64,000 nucleotides of DNA from an uncultured Clostridia bacterium (GCA_934130935.1 CAKOYQ010000002.1:62001-126000), one strand, 5' to 3'; counted from the stretch's first letter, positions 15,957 through 25,931 are shown. Translations and numbers: made by a program. The notes: generated from the sequence alone by a model not told the origin.

Positions 15957-17516
15957 TTATTTTACTTTGCTAAAGTCTATTCTAATTATTTTTTTAATTA
16001 CCTTTTTACTTGTTTTAGAATAAGAACTTCTTTTACGATTTTGTATTTTTTTAAATTTACTTCCAACTCTCTTATTTTCTGTAGCACTAGGTCCTGCATC
16101 ATCCCAAATTAGTGAACCATCTGAATCTTGTCCAACAAATATATTTACATGTTTTGCATAGCAACATATGTCACCTGGTTGTAATTTGTCATAATAATCT
16201 TTCAATCTCTTATTTACAGTTATTACATTAGCATATTTCTTTAAATTTTTACTTGTTGTATTCCTTTTTGCAGTTGATTTAAATACCATATTTCCATTAC
16301 TATTACTATAAAAACTTTGTCCTTCTTTTAGAATACCATACTCTTGTAAACAATATGAAACATATTCTGCACAATTACATCTATAATTTTTATTTTTCAT
16401 TGCTGCTTGATAGCTTTGTGGATTGCTCTTATAATTATAATATCTAAATTTACCATTTAGTTTTTTTGCCATATCTTCACAAGTTTTTAACCATTCTTCA
16501 GCATCACTTTTTATTTCTAATTCTACTTTACTTACTGTTACTTTACACGTAGTAGTTTTTCCATTTACCGCTGTTGCGGTTATTACTGCTGTTCCATTAG
16601 ATATAGCTTTTACTTTTCCATTTTTATCTACTGTTGCAACTTTTGTGTTTGATGAGCTCCATGTCACTGTTTTATTAGTTGCATTTTCAGGTTGCACTGT
16701 CGCTGTTAATTTCTGCTCATCTTTTTCTTTCATGTCTAATTTTGTTTTATTTATTTTTACTCCAGTTACTTCTATCTCTTTTGTTTCTTCTCTTGGTTTT
16801 GAGTTAGAATTTAACTTGAATGATATGGTTCTTGTAGCTTTTACTTCATATCTATCTTCTGTTATAATTTTTAATTTGTATCGGCCATTTACTGCTTTGT
16901 ATTTACTAATATTTATTTGTACTGTAGCATCTCCTTTTTTCAAATTAGTAAAATAATCAATTTGTTTATTATTATTATTTAAATCTAGTATTTTAGCATA
17001 CTTACTTCCCCCTGCATCTCTTACAATAAAAGACATTTTATTTCCGCTAACATTAAATCCTTTTACTCTTGGCGCATCATCTATAGCATAATATTTAATT
17101 TTCTTTTTGTTTACTGTTTTTGTTCTTGCAGAAACTCTAAATCTAGAATACTGAATATTTCCACTACCATCTGTAATTTTTATATAAAAGCATTTTGTTT
17201 TTCCTTTTAACAAATTCTTATGTGATAATGTATAAATATGCATCTTGTTATCGCTAGTATTAGAACTAGAGAAATTAATTTTTTTTGCATTTTTCCATTC
17301 AGAATTTACACTATAAAGTCTTACTGAATTAATCCCGTTTCCATCTTTAATTGTTACTGTAACATCTGCAAATTTATCAGAATCTACAGTAAAAGATTTC
17401 CTTGGAGCATTATTAAGTGATAATTCATTGTTTGCATAACTATAATTAGAAAAAGCAAGTACAAACAACATTAGGATACTTATTTTAATAATTATTTTTT
17501 TATAAATATTTTTCAT
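15957..17516 (-). CDS. exported NlpC/P60-like protein with Ig-like domain
   Basis: A 519-residue secreted protein. It has a signal peptide (residues 1-29, ending SYANN) and two beta-rich regions (about 40-240). A Big_2 immunoglobulin-like domain (about 245-325) carries KLTATVQPENATNKTVTWSS and VATVDKNGKV. A C-terminal NlpC/P60-like amidase fold has a candidate nucleophile in CNCAEYVSY, a His in CYAKHVNIFVGQ and an acidic third residue in DDAGPSA. It probably cleaves or binds peptidoglycan peptides outside the cell. I chose the ATG at 17516, which has AGAAGGAGGGTGAT directly upstream. The ATG 24 bases earlier lies over that ribosome site. It is monocistronic, with promoter and terminator. Confidence 0.85.
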   Translation of the reverse strand: MKNIYKKIIIKISILMLFVLAFSNYSYANNELSLNNAPRKSFTVDSDKFADVTVTIKDGNGINSVRLYSVNSEWKNAKKINFSSSNTSDNKMHIYTLSHKNLLKGKTKCFYIKITDGSGNIQYSRFRVSARTKTVNKKKIKYYAIDDAPRVKGFNVSGNKMSFIVRDAGGSKYAKILDLNNNNKQIDYFTNLKKGDATVQINISKYKAVNGRYKLKIITEDRYEVKATRTISFKLNSNSKPREETKEIEVTGVKINKTKLDMKEKDEQKLTATVQPENATNKTVTWSSSNTKVATVDKNGKVKAISNGTAVITATAVNGKTTTCKVTVSKVELEIKSDAEEWLKTCEDMAKKLNGKFRYYNYKSNPQSYQAAMKNKNYRCNCAEYVSYCLQEYGILKEGQSFYSNSNGNMVFKSTAKRNTTSKNLKKYANVITVNKRLKDYYDKLQPGDICCYAKHVNIFVGQDSDGSLIWDDAGPSATENKRVGSKFKKIQNRKRSSYSKTSKKVIKKIIRIDFSKVK

Positions 17517-17544
17517 TATTATCACCCTCCTTCTATTCATATCT

Positions 17545-17573
17545 ATTATACCATAATTTTACATAACATGCAA
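17545..17573 (-). promoter_or_regulatory. sigma-A promoter of the NlpC/P60 gene
   Basis: On the minus strand: TTGCAT (17573-17568), a 17-base spacer ending TGG, then TATAAT (17550-17545), about 28 bases before the start codon. Confidence 0.75.
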
Positions 17574-17620
17574 GTTTTTACTTGTAAAACCTTGATTTGT
17601 ATGCTCTATGATAAGCAAAA

Positions 17621-17658
17621 CACTATTTTATGGTAACTTTTTTCACCATAAAATAGTG
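17621..17658 (-). terminator. terminator after mutS
   Basis: A perfect 14-bp stem, CACTATTTTATGGT/ACCATAAAATAGTG, with a 10-base A-rich loop, then TTTTGC on the minus strand. It lies just past the mutS stop codon and closes the miaB-mutS unit. Confidence 0.85.
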
Positions 17659-17675
17659 CTTTTGTCTGTATATTT

Positions 17676-20315
17676 TTATTTCATTTTTTCTTTAATCTTA
17701 ACCAAAGTATTAAGGGCATCTATAGGAGTAAGTTCATTCAAATCAACCTTATCAATTTCATGTGCAATCTCAGCCAATTTAAAATTAAACATATCAAATT
17801 GACCTTCAACAACCTTTTTATTCTCCTTTTCCTGTTTCTTGCCAGAAAACATACTCTTTCTTTCCAAACTTGTTAGGATTTCATCAGCTCTTTTAGTAAC
17901 AACCTTTGGAACACCTGCAAGACGAGCAACGTGGATACCATAACTTTCATCTGTTCCACCTTCAACTATTTTTCTTAGAAAAATAATATCTTCGCCTTTT
18001 TCTTTTACTGCAATGGAATAGTTTTTTATACCTTCTTGCTTGTCTGCAAGTTCTATCAATTCATGATAATGTGTAGCAAATAATGTTTTAGCACCACATT
18101 TTTCTTTATTTGCAATATATTCTGCAACAGCCCATGCAATAGAAAGTCCATCATATGTTGAAGTTCCTCTTCCTATTTCATCTAATATAACCAAACTGTT
18201 TTCTGTTGCCTCTTTTAGAATAGTTGCAACTTCCATCATTTCTACCATAAACGTACTTTGTCCCATGCTTAAATCATCAGATGCACCAACTCTTGTAAAG
18301 ATTTTATCAACTACTCCAATTTGTGCTTCTGTTGCTGGTACAAAGCTTCCAACTTGTGCCATTAATGTAATTAATGCTACTTGTCTCATATATGTAGATT
18401 TACCTGCCATATTAGGTCCAGTAATTATAGCTAATCTATCTCCATCTTTATCAAGATATGTATCATTTGGAACAAAATTTCCGTTTCCTATCATTTTCTC
18501 AATTACAGGGTGTCTTCCTTCTTTAATATTGATAATTCCATCATCTTTTACAACAGGCATGCAATAATTCATATCTTCTGCAACTTGTGCAAATGAAGAT
18601 AACACATCTAATGTTGACACTATATTTGCAGTTTTCTGCAATCTTTTTATATTTTTAGCAATTTCTGTTCTTATTTCTACAAATGCATTATATTCAAGAT
18701 TTACTACCTTTTCTTCAGCACCTAAAATTTGATTTTCGATTGTTTTTAGTTCTTCTGTTATGTATCTTTCTCCAGTTGTTAGTGTTTGTTTTCTGATAAA
18801 TCTTTCTGGTACTTGAGATACAAATGATTTTGAAACTTCTATATAATATCCAAATACTTTGTTGTATCCGACTTTTAAAGTTTTAATTCCAGTCTTTTCT
18901 TTCTCATCTGCTTCCAGTTTTGCAAGCCAAGTTTTTCCTTCTGTTGAAGCTCTTTTTAATGTATCTATTTCTTCATCATATCCTAGCTTGATTATTCCAC
19001 CGTCTTTTATTGTCATAGGTGGATCTTCTATAATTGATTTTTCTATTAATGCAAATACATCTTTTAATTCATCCAGGTTTTCATATAACTCTTTTAATTT
19101 ATGTGATTGGCACATTTCCAAAACACTTTTTACTTCTGGTAATCTTTCTAGTGAATTTTTTAATGTTATCATGTCTCTTGCATTTGCATTGCCATATGTC
19201 ATTTTGCCTGCAAGACGTTCTATATCATATACTTTTTTTAGAGTATCTGTAATTTCTCCTCTAAGCATCATATTATCTTTTAATTCTTTTACAGCGTCTA
19301 GCCTTTCTTGAATATCTTTAACCTCTAAAAGCGGATCATTTAACCATCTTCTTAATAAACGTCCTCCCATTGATGTTGATGTTTTGTCTAATACCCAAAG
19401 CAAAGTTCCTTTTTTGCTTTTATCTCTCATCTTTTCTGTTATTTCTAAATTTCTTCTTGCATTTATGTCTAATGCCATATATTTTGATAAATTGTAAATT
19501 GTTATTGTATTTATGTGTTCCAAACTTGTCATTTGAGTTTCGTTTAAGTATTCTAACAATGCATTTATTGATTTTACAGCTAGTGACTTTTCTTTTAGAT
19601 TTGTTACTTCTTTTTTATTTTCAATTATATTATAATCTAATGCTAGATCTCCCACATCATCTGTAAAAAATTTATCACTAAATCTGCTCATATAAATTGA
19701 AAATCTCTCGCGAATTTTATTCATTTCTTCTTGACATTCAAACATCATTGAATTTGCAATTATTTCTGATGGTGCAAATCTTGCTATTTCATCTAATAAT
19801 AATGCAAAATTGTTCTCGCTTTTGATTTCACTACTATAAAATTCTCCTGTTGAGATATCACATACACTTATTCCAAAATAAATTCCACTTTTGCAAATAC
19901 TCATTATATAATTGTTTTTCTTTTCTTCTAGCAAATTACTTTCTACTATTGTTCCAGGAGTAAGTATTCTTATTACTCCTCTTTTTACAAGGCCTTTAGT
20001 GGTTTTAGGGTCTTCTAACTGCTCACAAATAGCAACTTTATATCCCTTTTCTATTAATTTCTCTGCATACACTTCTGCTGCATGATGTGGAATTCCTGCC
20101 ATTGGTGCTCTTTCTGGTAATCCACAGTCTTTTCCTGTTAATGTTATTTCTAGTTCTCTTGCAGCTATTAGTGCATCTTCAAAAAACATTTCGTAGAAAT
20201 CGCCTAATCTGTAAAATAATATGCAATCTTTATTTGCTTCTTTTGTTTCTATATATTTTTGCATCATTGGTGATATTACTGATCTATCTTCTATTTCTGC
20301 TATTGTTTGTGCCAT
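17676..20315 (-). CDS. mutS: DNA mismatch repair protein MutS
   Basis: An 879-residue mismatch-recognition ATPase. The N-terminal mismatch-binding domain has the Phe-Xaa-Glu motif in LFYRLGDFYEMFFEDA (FYE). The clamp and lever helices follow, then the ATPase domain with Walker A GPNMAGKST and Walker B LVILDEIGRGTSTYDG, and the conserved TLFATHYHEL. A C-terminal beta-clamp-like peptide (QFDMFNF) is present. Length is typical. It starts 1 base after the miaB stop, so the two are translationally coupled. mutL is not in the window. Confidence 0.98.
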   Translation of the reverse strand: MAQTIAEIEDRSVISPMMQKYIETKEANKDCILFYRLGDFYEMFFEDALIAARELEITLTGKDCGLPERAPMAGIPHHAAEVYAEKLIEKGYKVAICEQLEDPKTTKGLVKRGVIRILTPGTIVESNLLEEKKNNYIMSICKSGIYFGISVCDISTGEFYSSEIKSENNFALLLDEIARFAPSEIIANSMMFECQEEMNKIRERFSIYMSRFSDKFFTDDVGDLALDYNIIENKKEVTNLKEKSLAVKSINALLEYLNETQMTSLEHINTITIYNLSKYMALDINARRNLEITEKMRDKSKKGTLLWVLDKTSTSMGGRLLRRWLNDPLLEVKDIQERLDAVKELKDNMMLRGEITDTLKKVYDIERLAGKMTYGNANARDMITLKNSLERLPEVKSVLEMCQSHKLKELYENLDELKDVFALIEKSIIEDPPMTIKDGGIIKLGYDEEIDTLKRASTEGKTWLAKLEADEKEKTGIKTLKVGYNKVFGYYIEVSKSFVSQVPERFIRKQTLTTGERYITEELKTIENQILGAEEKVVNLEYNAFVEIRTEIAKNIKRLQKTANIVSTLDVLSSFAQVAEDMNYCMPVVKDDGIINIKEGRHPVIEKMIGNGNFVPNDTYLDKDGDRLAIITGPNMAGKSTYMRQVALITLMAQVGSFVPATEAQIGVVDKIFTRVGASDDLSMGQSTFMVEMMEVATILKEATENSLVILDEIGRGTSTYDGLSIAWAVAEYIANKEKCGAKTLFATHYHELIELADKQEGIKNYSIAVKEKGEDIIFLRKIVEGGTDESYGIHVARLAGVPKVVTKRADEILTSLERKSMFSGKKQEKENKKVVEGQFDMFNFKLAEIAHEIDKVDLNELTPIDALNTLVKIKEKMK

Positions 20316-20316
20316 T

Positions 20317-21687
20317 TTATATTTCTCCTTTTAAATACCACATATGTTCTGAAACTATTTTTAAATCTATAATCTTATCTTTTAGCTCTGGACTTCCTTC
20401 AAAAATTACTACTTTGTTGCTATCTGTTCTTCCTGTTAAAAAATCAGGATTATTTTTGCTTGTTCCTTCTACTAATACTTTTTGAATTGTTCCTATATAT
20501 TTTTGATTATTTTCTGCAATTTGACTTTCTACCAGTTCTTTTAATCTGTCAAATCTCTTATGTTTGATATCTTCCGGAATTTGATTTTCCATTTTGTCCC
20601 CTGGCGTTCCAACTCTTCTTGAATATATAAACATATATACTTGTTCAAAACATACCTTTCTTACAACATCTAATGTGTCTTCAAAATCCTCTTCTGTTTC
20701 TCCTGCAAATCCTACTATTATATCTGTTGAAAGTGTTAAGTTTGGTATTCTCTTTTTCATTTTTTCTACTAATTCTAAGTATTGTTCTTTTGTATATTTT
20801 CTGTTCATTAATTTTAATACATTTGTGCTTCCTGATTGAAGTGGCAAATGTACTAATTTGCAAACCTTTTCACATTCTGCAATTACATCTATTACATCAT
20901 CTGTAAAGTCCTTTGGATGTGGAGATACAAATCTAATTCTTTCTATTCCGTCAATTTTATTTATTGCTCTTAATAGAGTTGCAAATGAATTTATCCCTTT
21001 ATATTCTTTGCCTTCTTCTTTCCATTCTTCTGCTCTTAAATATGAATTTACATTTTGACCTAATAGTGTAATTTCTTTGTATCCCTCTTTTGCAAGTTCT
21101 TCTACTTCTGCTAATATATCTTTTGGATGTCTACTTCTTTCTCTTCCACGTACATATGGCACTATACAATATGTACAGAAGTTGTTACACCCATACATTA
21201 TTGTTACAGATGCTTTTATATTGCTTGTTCTTTTTATTGGAAGCCCCTCATATACCTCTCCATCTATATCCAATATATCTTGTTGTTTCTTTTTAGTTTT
21301 TAATACTCTATATAAATCCTCTGGAAAGTTTTGCAATGTATGAGTTCCAAATATAATGTCTGTATATGAATAACTTTCATGTATTTTATCTGTTATATGC
21401 TTTTCCTGCATCATACATCCACCTATCGCTATTATTGTTCCTCTTGTTTCTTTTACTCTTTTTAGTTCTCCTAATTTTCCAAATAACTTGTCTTCTGCAT
21501 TTTCTCTTACACAACAAGTATTAAATATTACTAAATCCGCTTCTTTGTAATCATCTGTTGGCTGGTATCCCATTTCTTCTACCATTCCACATAATTTTTC
21601 TGAATCATTTTCATTCAACTGACATCCCATTGTTAATATGTAGTATTTTAAGTTCTTTCCTTTATTTATTTCTTTTACTTTTTCCAT
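20317..21687 (-). CDS. miaB: tRNA 2-methylthio-N6-isopentenyladenosine synthase MiaB
   Basis: A 456-residue radical-SAM methylthiotransferase that modifies position 37 of tRNAs reading UNN codons. The N-terminal MTTase domain has three cluster-binding cysteines (in TMGCQLNEND, NTCCVREN and GGCMMQ). The radical-SAM motif is CNNFCTYCIVPYVRGRERS, and a C-terminal TRAM domain ends the protein. It is co-transcribed with mutS, a common order in Clostridia. Its paralogue mtaB at 40921 differs in start and tail. Starts with ATG. Confidence 0.97.
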   Translation of the reverse strand: MEKVKEINKGKNLKYYILTMGCQLNENDSEKLCGMVEEMGYQPTDDYKEADLVIFNTCCVRENAEDKLFGKLGELKRVKETRGTIIAIGGCMMQEKHITDKIHESYSYTDIIFGTHTLQNFPEDLYRVLKTKKKQQDILDIDGEVYEGLPIKRTSNIKASVTIMYGCNNFCTYCIVPYVRGRERSRHPKDILAEVEELAKEGYKEITLLGQNVNSYLRAEEWKEEGKEYKGINSFATLLRAINKIDGIERIRFVSPHPKDFTDDVIDVIAECEKVCKLVHLPLQSGSTNVLKLMNRKYTKEQYLELVEKMKKRIPNLTLSTDIIVGFAGETEEDFEDTLDVVRKVCFEQVYMFIYSRRVGTPGDKMENQIPEDIKHKRFDRLKELVESQIAENNQKYIGTIQKVLVEGTSKNNPDFLTGRTDSNKVVIFEGSPELKDKIIDLKIVSEHMWYLKGEI

Positions 21688-21719
21688 TTTTATACCTTCC
21701 CTGAAATTTAAAATCTCTA

Positions 21720-23768
21720 CTATTTTATGTTTGTTTCTTTAACCGTCTTTTGATTAATTTTCTCTTCTAATTTTTTTATTTCTATATTTTGGTCTCTTGC
21801 TTCTTTAAATTCTTTTCTCTTACGCTTTAATTGCTCCACTTTTTGTTCTCTTCTCAAAACTTTTAGTAACTCTTTTAATGAATGAATTTTGATTCCTTCG
21901 TTTTTCTCTTCTATTCTCTTATCTTTTTTTGTTCTTTTTGCAAGTCCTAAAGCACTTAATATTCCTATCATGCCGCAAAACTTTGATAATTCTTTTTCAT
22001 CTATATTTTGCATATCTACTTTTATTATATAATTCCCCATTCTTTCTACTCTTAGCTCTCCTCCATAATACTGTCTTTCTGCTTCTATTGGTAGCATATA
22101 TGCACTGAAAAATTCTTCTGAATCTTCAACTGGAACTAAGTAATATGGTTCAAGATTATAATCATCAAATGATACTGATTGCTGTTCACCAATTAATCCA
22201 TCTATATTTGTTAAGTCCACAAAATAATATTCATCACCAATTTGTACTAGATTCCATGTATGTGCATATCCTTCGCTTCTATATGCTTTAATATGTGCTT
22301 CATTAAATAGATTTTGTGCATATGTAGAATATCCTTGGCATACACCTTTTCCTTCTATTACACTATAATATAAGCTTTCTCCCCAACCTTTTTTTATATC
22401 CTCTGCTTTTCCTTCTACATTACCAGTTAAATCATAATCATATTCCATATGATTTACAATATACTCACTTAAAGCTTTAATTTTTTCCTCTTCACTCATA
22501 TCTTCTGTTATGGTGTCTGAGACAATTTCTTCTATTTTATGTTTTACCTCTAAACTTCTCTCTGTAAAAGGATGTTGAATCCCATGTTCATTGCAATATT
22601 TTATTAACTCGTCTGAACACATTCCTGCATTATTTACTTCAAATCCCACTATTTTCTTTAAATTAGGTAATGATTTTACTGTTTCTAATAACATATCAGA
22701 ACTAATACATTCTAAAAAACTTATATTTAGCATTTCTATATTAGTTCCATTAATTGCACTTATGTCTGATATAATACAGTTGTGACCATAAGCTAAACTA
22801 CTATCATCTGATGAAAGTGGAGTAGAAATAAGGTCTATTCTTGCTTGAAAATCTTTATCAATTAATCTATTTATGTCATATCTATAAGGAGGTACCCCAA
22901 AAGCTAATTCCTTTAAATTTTTAAGTCCTTTTAATCCGTCTAAATCTGTTTCTTGAGAATCTCCAACAATAGATACTCTTTCCAATTTAGGACAGGCTGT
23001 AAAATCAAATTTATCTATATAATCAACGCCAATTTGTCCATCAATAATAATATTTTTTACCGTATTAGAACATATAGATATAGTTTCTTCATCTAGGAGA
23101 AAGAGCTTTGGTTCTACTAATATTAATGTTTCTAAGTTTGGCATTTCTATAAACTCATATTCCTCTAACTCTTCTCTATTCAGCCATATTTTTCTACATT
23201 CTGTATAATCTAAACCTCTACCATTATAGCTAATATCTTCAATTTCTCCTTTTTTATATTCATTAAAAACCGAACAGTTATGAAGCTGTAATTCTAGTTT
23301 TTTATGTTGTTCATAATCATCTACTAGAGCCTCCCAAGCTGATTTATATCCTTTTTCCGCATAATCTTTATATTTTGTATTTACATTATATATATCATCA
23401 GTATATTTTAAATCATATATATATAAATTTTCCAATGTTATATCAGATATTTTTAAGTCATATAAAGTACCAGATAGCTCGTTCCCATTTTCTAGTTTCA
23501 CATTAACATCTGTTCCATCTATTGTAATATCTGAAATTAACTCATCATCTTCTGCGTTTAAACTAAGATTATGTGTTTCAAATCCCTCTTTTAGTTTTTG
23601 TTCACATTCTTTAAATTTTTCAACTTCTATTTGCGTGTCTACATTACTCGTCTTTTGGGTTTCAATGTTTTTGTAACCTTGAATTTCTCTATTACGCCCC
23701 GATAAATTAAAAGCTAATAATCCTGCCGCGATTAATGTTTTTATTTTTATTTTCCCCTCATATTTCAT
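21720..23768 (-). CDS. exported transglutaminase-like protein with leucine-rich region
   Basis: A 682-residue protein. The N-terminus (KIKIKTLIAAGLLAFNLSG) looks like a signal or anchor sequence. Roughly residues 200-390 contain irregular leucine-rich segments (LETLILVEP, LERVSIVGD, LKNLKELAFG, LPNLKKIVG). A transglutaminase-like cysteine-protease fold follows, with the triad in GVCQGYSTYA, AHTWNL and FVDLTN. The C-terminus has a weak hydrophobic stretch and a long Lys/Glu-rich coiled tail. Such proteins often act as wall-associated proteases or cross-linkers. I chose the ATG at 23768 (AGAGAGG upstream) over a TTG 30 bases earlier. It lies 32 bases before miaB and may be in the same transcript. 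Confidence 0.75.
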   Translation of the reverse strand: MKYEGKIKIKTLIAAGLLAFNLSGRNREIQGYKNIETQKTSNVDTQIEVEKFKECEQKLKEGFETHNLSLNAEDDELISDITIDGTDVNVKLENGNELSGTLYDLKISDITLENLYIYDLKYTDDIYNVNTKYKDYAEKGYKSAWEALVDDYEQHKKLELQLHNCSVFNEYKKGEIEDISYNGRGLDYTECRKIWLNREELEEYEFIEMPNLETLILVEPKLFLLDEETISICSNTVKNIIIDGQIGVDYIDKFDFTACPKLERVSIVGDSQETDLDGLKGLKNLKELAFGVPPYRYDINRLIDKDFQARIDLISTPLSSDDSSLAYGHNCIISDISAINGTNIEMLNISFLECISSDMLLETVKSLPNLKKIVGFEVNNAGMCSDELIKYCNEHGIQHPFTERSLEVKHKIEEIVSDTITEDMSEEEKIKALSEYIVNHMEYDYDLTGNVEGKAEDIKKGWGESLYYSVIEGKGVCQGYSTYAQNLFNEAHIKAYRSEGYAHTWNLVQIGDEYYFVDLTNIDGLIGEQQSVSFDDYNLEPYYLVPVEDSEEFFSAYMLPIEAERQYYGGELRVERMGNYIIKVDMQNIDEKELSKFCGMIGILSALGLAKRTKKDKRIEEKNEGIKIHSLKELLKVLRREQKVEQLKRKRKEFKEARDQNIEIKKLEEKINQKTVKETNIK

Positions 23769-23817
23769 TGTTCTATTTTTTCCTCTCTTCTTATGCAACT
23801 TTTTATTTTAAAAAAAA

Positions 23818-24012
23818 TTAATCGTTTTCTTTAAATATATAAATAACTGTTAAAATAATACCTACAAGATTAATTCCAATAGATATACCAAGTAGAATCC
23901 CTCTACTAAAATCTCCAAAATTGCTTGTTTCATTTCCTGTAAAAAATATATAAGCTAAATATAATATATTGCCTAAAATTATTAGTGATATTCCTGTTTT
24001 TAATTTATTCAT
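23818..24012 (-). CDS. small two-span membrane protein
   Basis: A 64-residue protein with two hydrophobic segments (about 6-25 and 37-58) joined by a polar loop. No family is recognised. The ATG at 24012 has GGAGGGTAAG upstream, a strong site, which argues that it is really translated. It lies between a HAM1-like gene and the transglutaminase-like gene. Confidence 0.6.
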   Translation of the reverse strand: MNKLKTGISLIILGNILYLAYIFFTGNETSNFGDFSRGILLGISIGINLVGIILTVIYIFKEND

Positions 24013-24053
24013 ATACTTACCCTCCTAATTTATTAAAATTTTCTTATTATATC

Positions 24054-24629
24054 TTAATTTTGCATTTTGTACCATTCTGCAAATTTTTCCATAGCCGAAT
24101 AAGAACCATCTATAACTTTTCTATTATTTCTTTCTTGTTCACTCATCTCTGCTAATGTTTTATTAAAACCTTTAGGCATAAAGATATACCATAAATCAGA
24201 CCATTTTTCTTTTCTATCTTGTCCCTGAATTTTATTTGACAAATTACCAGGATGATTCCCATAGAAATAATAAATCTCTTTTCCATCATGATATGCTAGA
24301 CATTCATTAAATGCACATGTTCTATTATTCTTATTTTCCATTAATTTTAAAATTCCCTGTATTCCTATTGTATCTAATGAAAAATTCACAAATGCTCTCG
24401 GAAAACCATTTAATTCATCAATCCTAAAGTCTGCATCTAATGAAATACAAGGCCTTTCTACTATTTCATACGCTTGTTTTACTTTTGCAGTTGCTATCTC
24501 TTTTATATCATCACTCCTAGGTTCATCTAATTCATAATTGAATGTTTTAAATTTTAAATTTTCAAAATGTCTTTCAGCTGATTTTATTTTTCCTATGTTA
24601 TGTGTCACAAAAATAATCTCTTTCTCCAT
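24054..24629 (-). CDS. HAM1-family non-canonical NTP pyrophosphatase
   Basis: A 191-residue member of the Ham1/RdgB superfamily, which hydrolyses inosine- or xanthosine-triphosphate and keeps them out of nucleic acids. Visible features are the nucleotide-binding THNIGK (10-15), SLDADFRIDELNGFPRA (normally ADDSGL...LNGAPG) and a C-terminal SAMEKFAEWY. The changed central motif marks it as a divergent branch, so substrate range is uncertain. It is in line with a tRNA-editing gene just upstream; both are quality-control enzymes. Confidence 0.8.
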   Translation of the reverse strand: MEKEIIFVTHNIGKIKSAERHFENLKFKTFNYELDEPRSDDIKEIATAKVKQAYEIVERPCISLDADFRIDELNGFPRAFVNFSLDTIGIQGILKLMENKNNRTCAFNECLAYHDGKEIYYFYGNHPGNLSNKIQGQDRKEKWSDLWYIFMPKGFNKTLAEMSEQERNNRKVIDGSYSAMEKFAEWYKMQN

Positions 24630-24660
24630 ATAATTTTCCCCAAAATACTGACCTTCATTT

Positions 24661-25203
24661 TTATAAAATATTTATACCGTGTTTCAAATAAGGAATAAGT
24701 TTATTTTTAAAATCCCTCATACTAATTCTTATTGTTGATTTGTTCTCGTTAGGATGAAATCTAAAATAATCTGTATTTAATATCTTTTCATCTATAAATA
24801 ATTTTATTTTATTGTCATTATCATTAATAAGTTCCATAATACTAACCGCACCAGAATGTGTTTTTAATAGGATTGCTAAATCTTCACTTTTTGCCATTGT
24901 TATCTTAGGCAACTCATATTTATTTCTAAATGCCTTTTCATCAAATCTTTCTTCTCTAGGTATAATGATAAAATAAAATTGTTCTTTGTTTTTAGTTCTA
25001 AATATTAAATTTTTTATTCCATTAACTTGTAAAGTTTTATCTATCAATTTCAAGTCCTCGAATTCCTTTGGAAAAAAGTTATATTCCACTCTTTGGTATT
25101 CAATATTTAAACTATCTAAAATATCATAACAATTTTTTTCTTTTTCATTTTCTATCTTTTCTGGTCTGCCATTTAACAGTTCACTCAATTCAAATTTTTC
25201 CAT
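24661..25203 (-). CDS. free-standing prolyl-tRNA editing deacylase (ProXp/YbaK type)
   Basis: A 180-residue protein of the INS/YbaK superfamily, closest in pattern to PrdX/ProXp-ala, which hydrolyses Ala-tRNA-Pro. Shared features are LLNGRPEK near the start, YDILDSLNIEYQRVEY, then GIKNLIFRTKNKEQFYF with the family lysine at residue 64. Also shared are AKSEDLAILLKTHSGAVSIMELIND and KILNTDYFRFHPNENKSTI-like residues. The ProRS at 13809 lacks the built-in editing domain, so this protein probably supplies the function in trans. Which mischarged residue it removes is inferred, not shown. Confidence 0.83.
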   Translation of the reverse strand: MEKFELSELLNGRPEKIENEKEKNCYDILDSLNIEYQRVEYNFFPKEFEDLKLIDKTLQVNGIKNLIFRTKNKEQFYFIIIPREERFDEKAFRNKYELPKITMAKSEDLAILLKTHSGAVSIMELINDNDNKIKLFIDEKILNTDYFRFHPNENKSTIRISMRDFKNKLIPYLKHGINIL

Positions 25204-25250
25204 TTTGCTCTCTCCAATCTTAATGATAAATAAATTATTATTTGTTTTTC

Positions 25251-25904
25251 TTATTTCTTTGTATATACAATTCCTAATGTTTCATCTATTCCTCCATTTA
25301 ATGAGTAGCCGTTAGGATTTCCTTGACCTGTAGCAATATTTTCAGCACTTATTTGTTCTATTCTATTTTCTTTATATTTAAAGCAAAGAATTATAGAATG
25401 TCCATCCTCATCTAAAAACTCAATTCCAAATATATCATCATACATTTGACTTAGAAAAATTTTTGGTTCTAAATCAGGACATCTTTCAAGCAATTTTCCA
25501 TTTACAAAATGTTCCTTATGTACACAATTTTTACGCCCCATACCATAATATATATTTTCTTTTTTTACTATCAACTCTTTATCTAATATAATTTTCTTTT
25601 TTGTGTAAGTTTTTTCATTTGTTGTATAATCAGTATTTTCAATAGTATAATATACATCTTGCTCTGTCTGTAATATCCATGTACCAGCATATGTTCCTTT
25701 AATTATATTCTTTTTCTCTTTTTCAACAAATTCAATTATACCAGCAACTATTGCTACTATAAATATAAATAAAAATATACCTAAAAAAACCACTCCAATT
25801 TGAGCTATTAATGATTTTTTCTTTACTCTAATTCCACAGTTAGGACATATTTCTGCTTTTTTAGATAACTCTTTTCCACATTCTTTGCATTTAATTTTTT
25901 CCAT
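25251..25904 (-). CDS. zinc-ribbon membrane protein
   Basis: A 217-residue protein of unknown function. It begins with a zinc ribbon, CKECGKELSKKAEICPNCG (cysteines 6, 9, 21, 24), followed by one membrane segment (about 32-58). The external beta-rich domain of about 150 residues has GTYAGTWILQTEQDVYYT early and NPNGYSLNGG near the end. The layout is common among small Firmicutes sensors or anchors. The ATG is at 25904. It lies between the ABC-F gene and the tRNA-editing gene in the same direction. Confidence 0.72.
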   Translation of the reverse strand: MEKIKCKECGKELSKKAEICPNCGIRVKKKSLIAQIGVVFLGIFLFIFIVAIVAGIIEFVEKEKKNIIKGTYAGTWILQTEQDVYYTIENTDYTTNEKTYTKKKIILDKELIVKKENIYYGMGRKNCVHKEHFVNGKLLERCPDLEPKIFLSQMYDDIFGIEFLDEDGHSIILCFKYKENRIEQISAENIATGQGNPNGYSLNGGIDETLGIVYTKK

Positions 25905-25931
25905 TTAAACCCCATATTCCATTCACTTAAT

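Noticed and set aside
23769..23798. TTG start for the transglutaminase-like protein at 23798
   Set aside because: It lies over the AGAGAGG ribosome site of the ATG at 23768, which also gives a better signal sequence.
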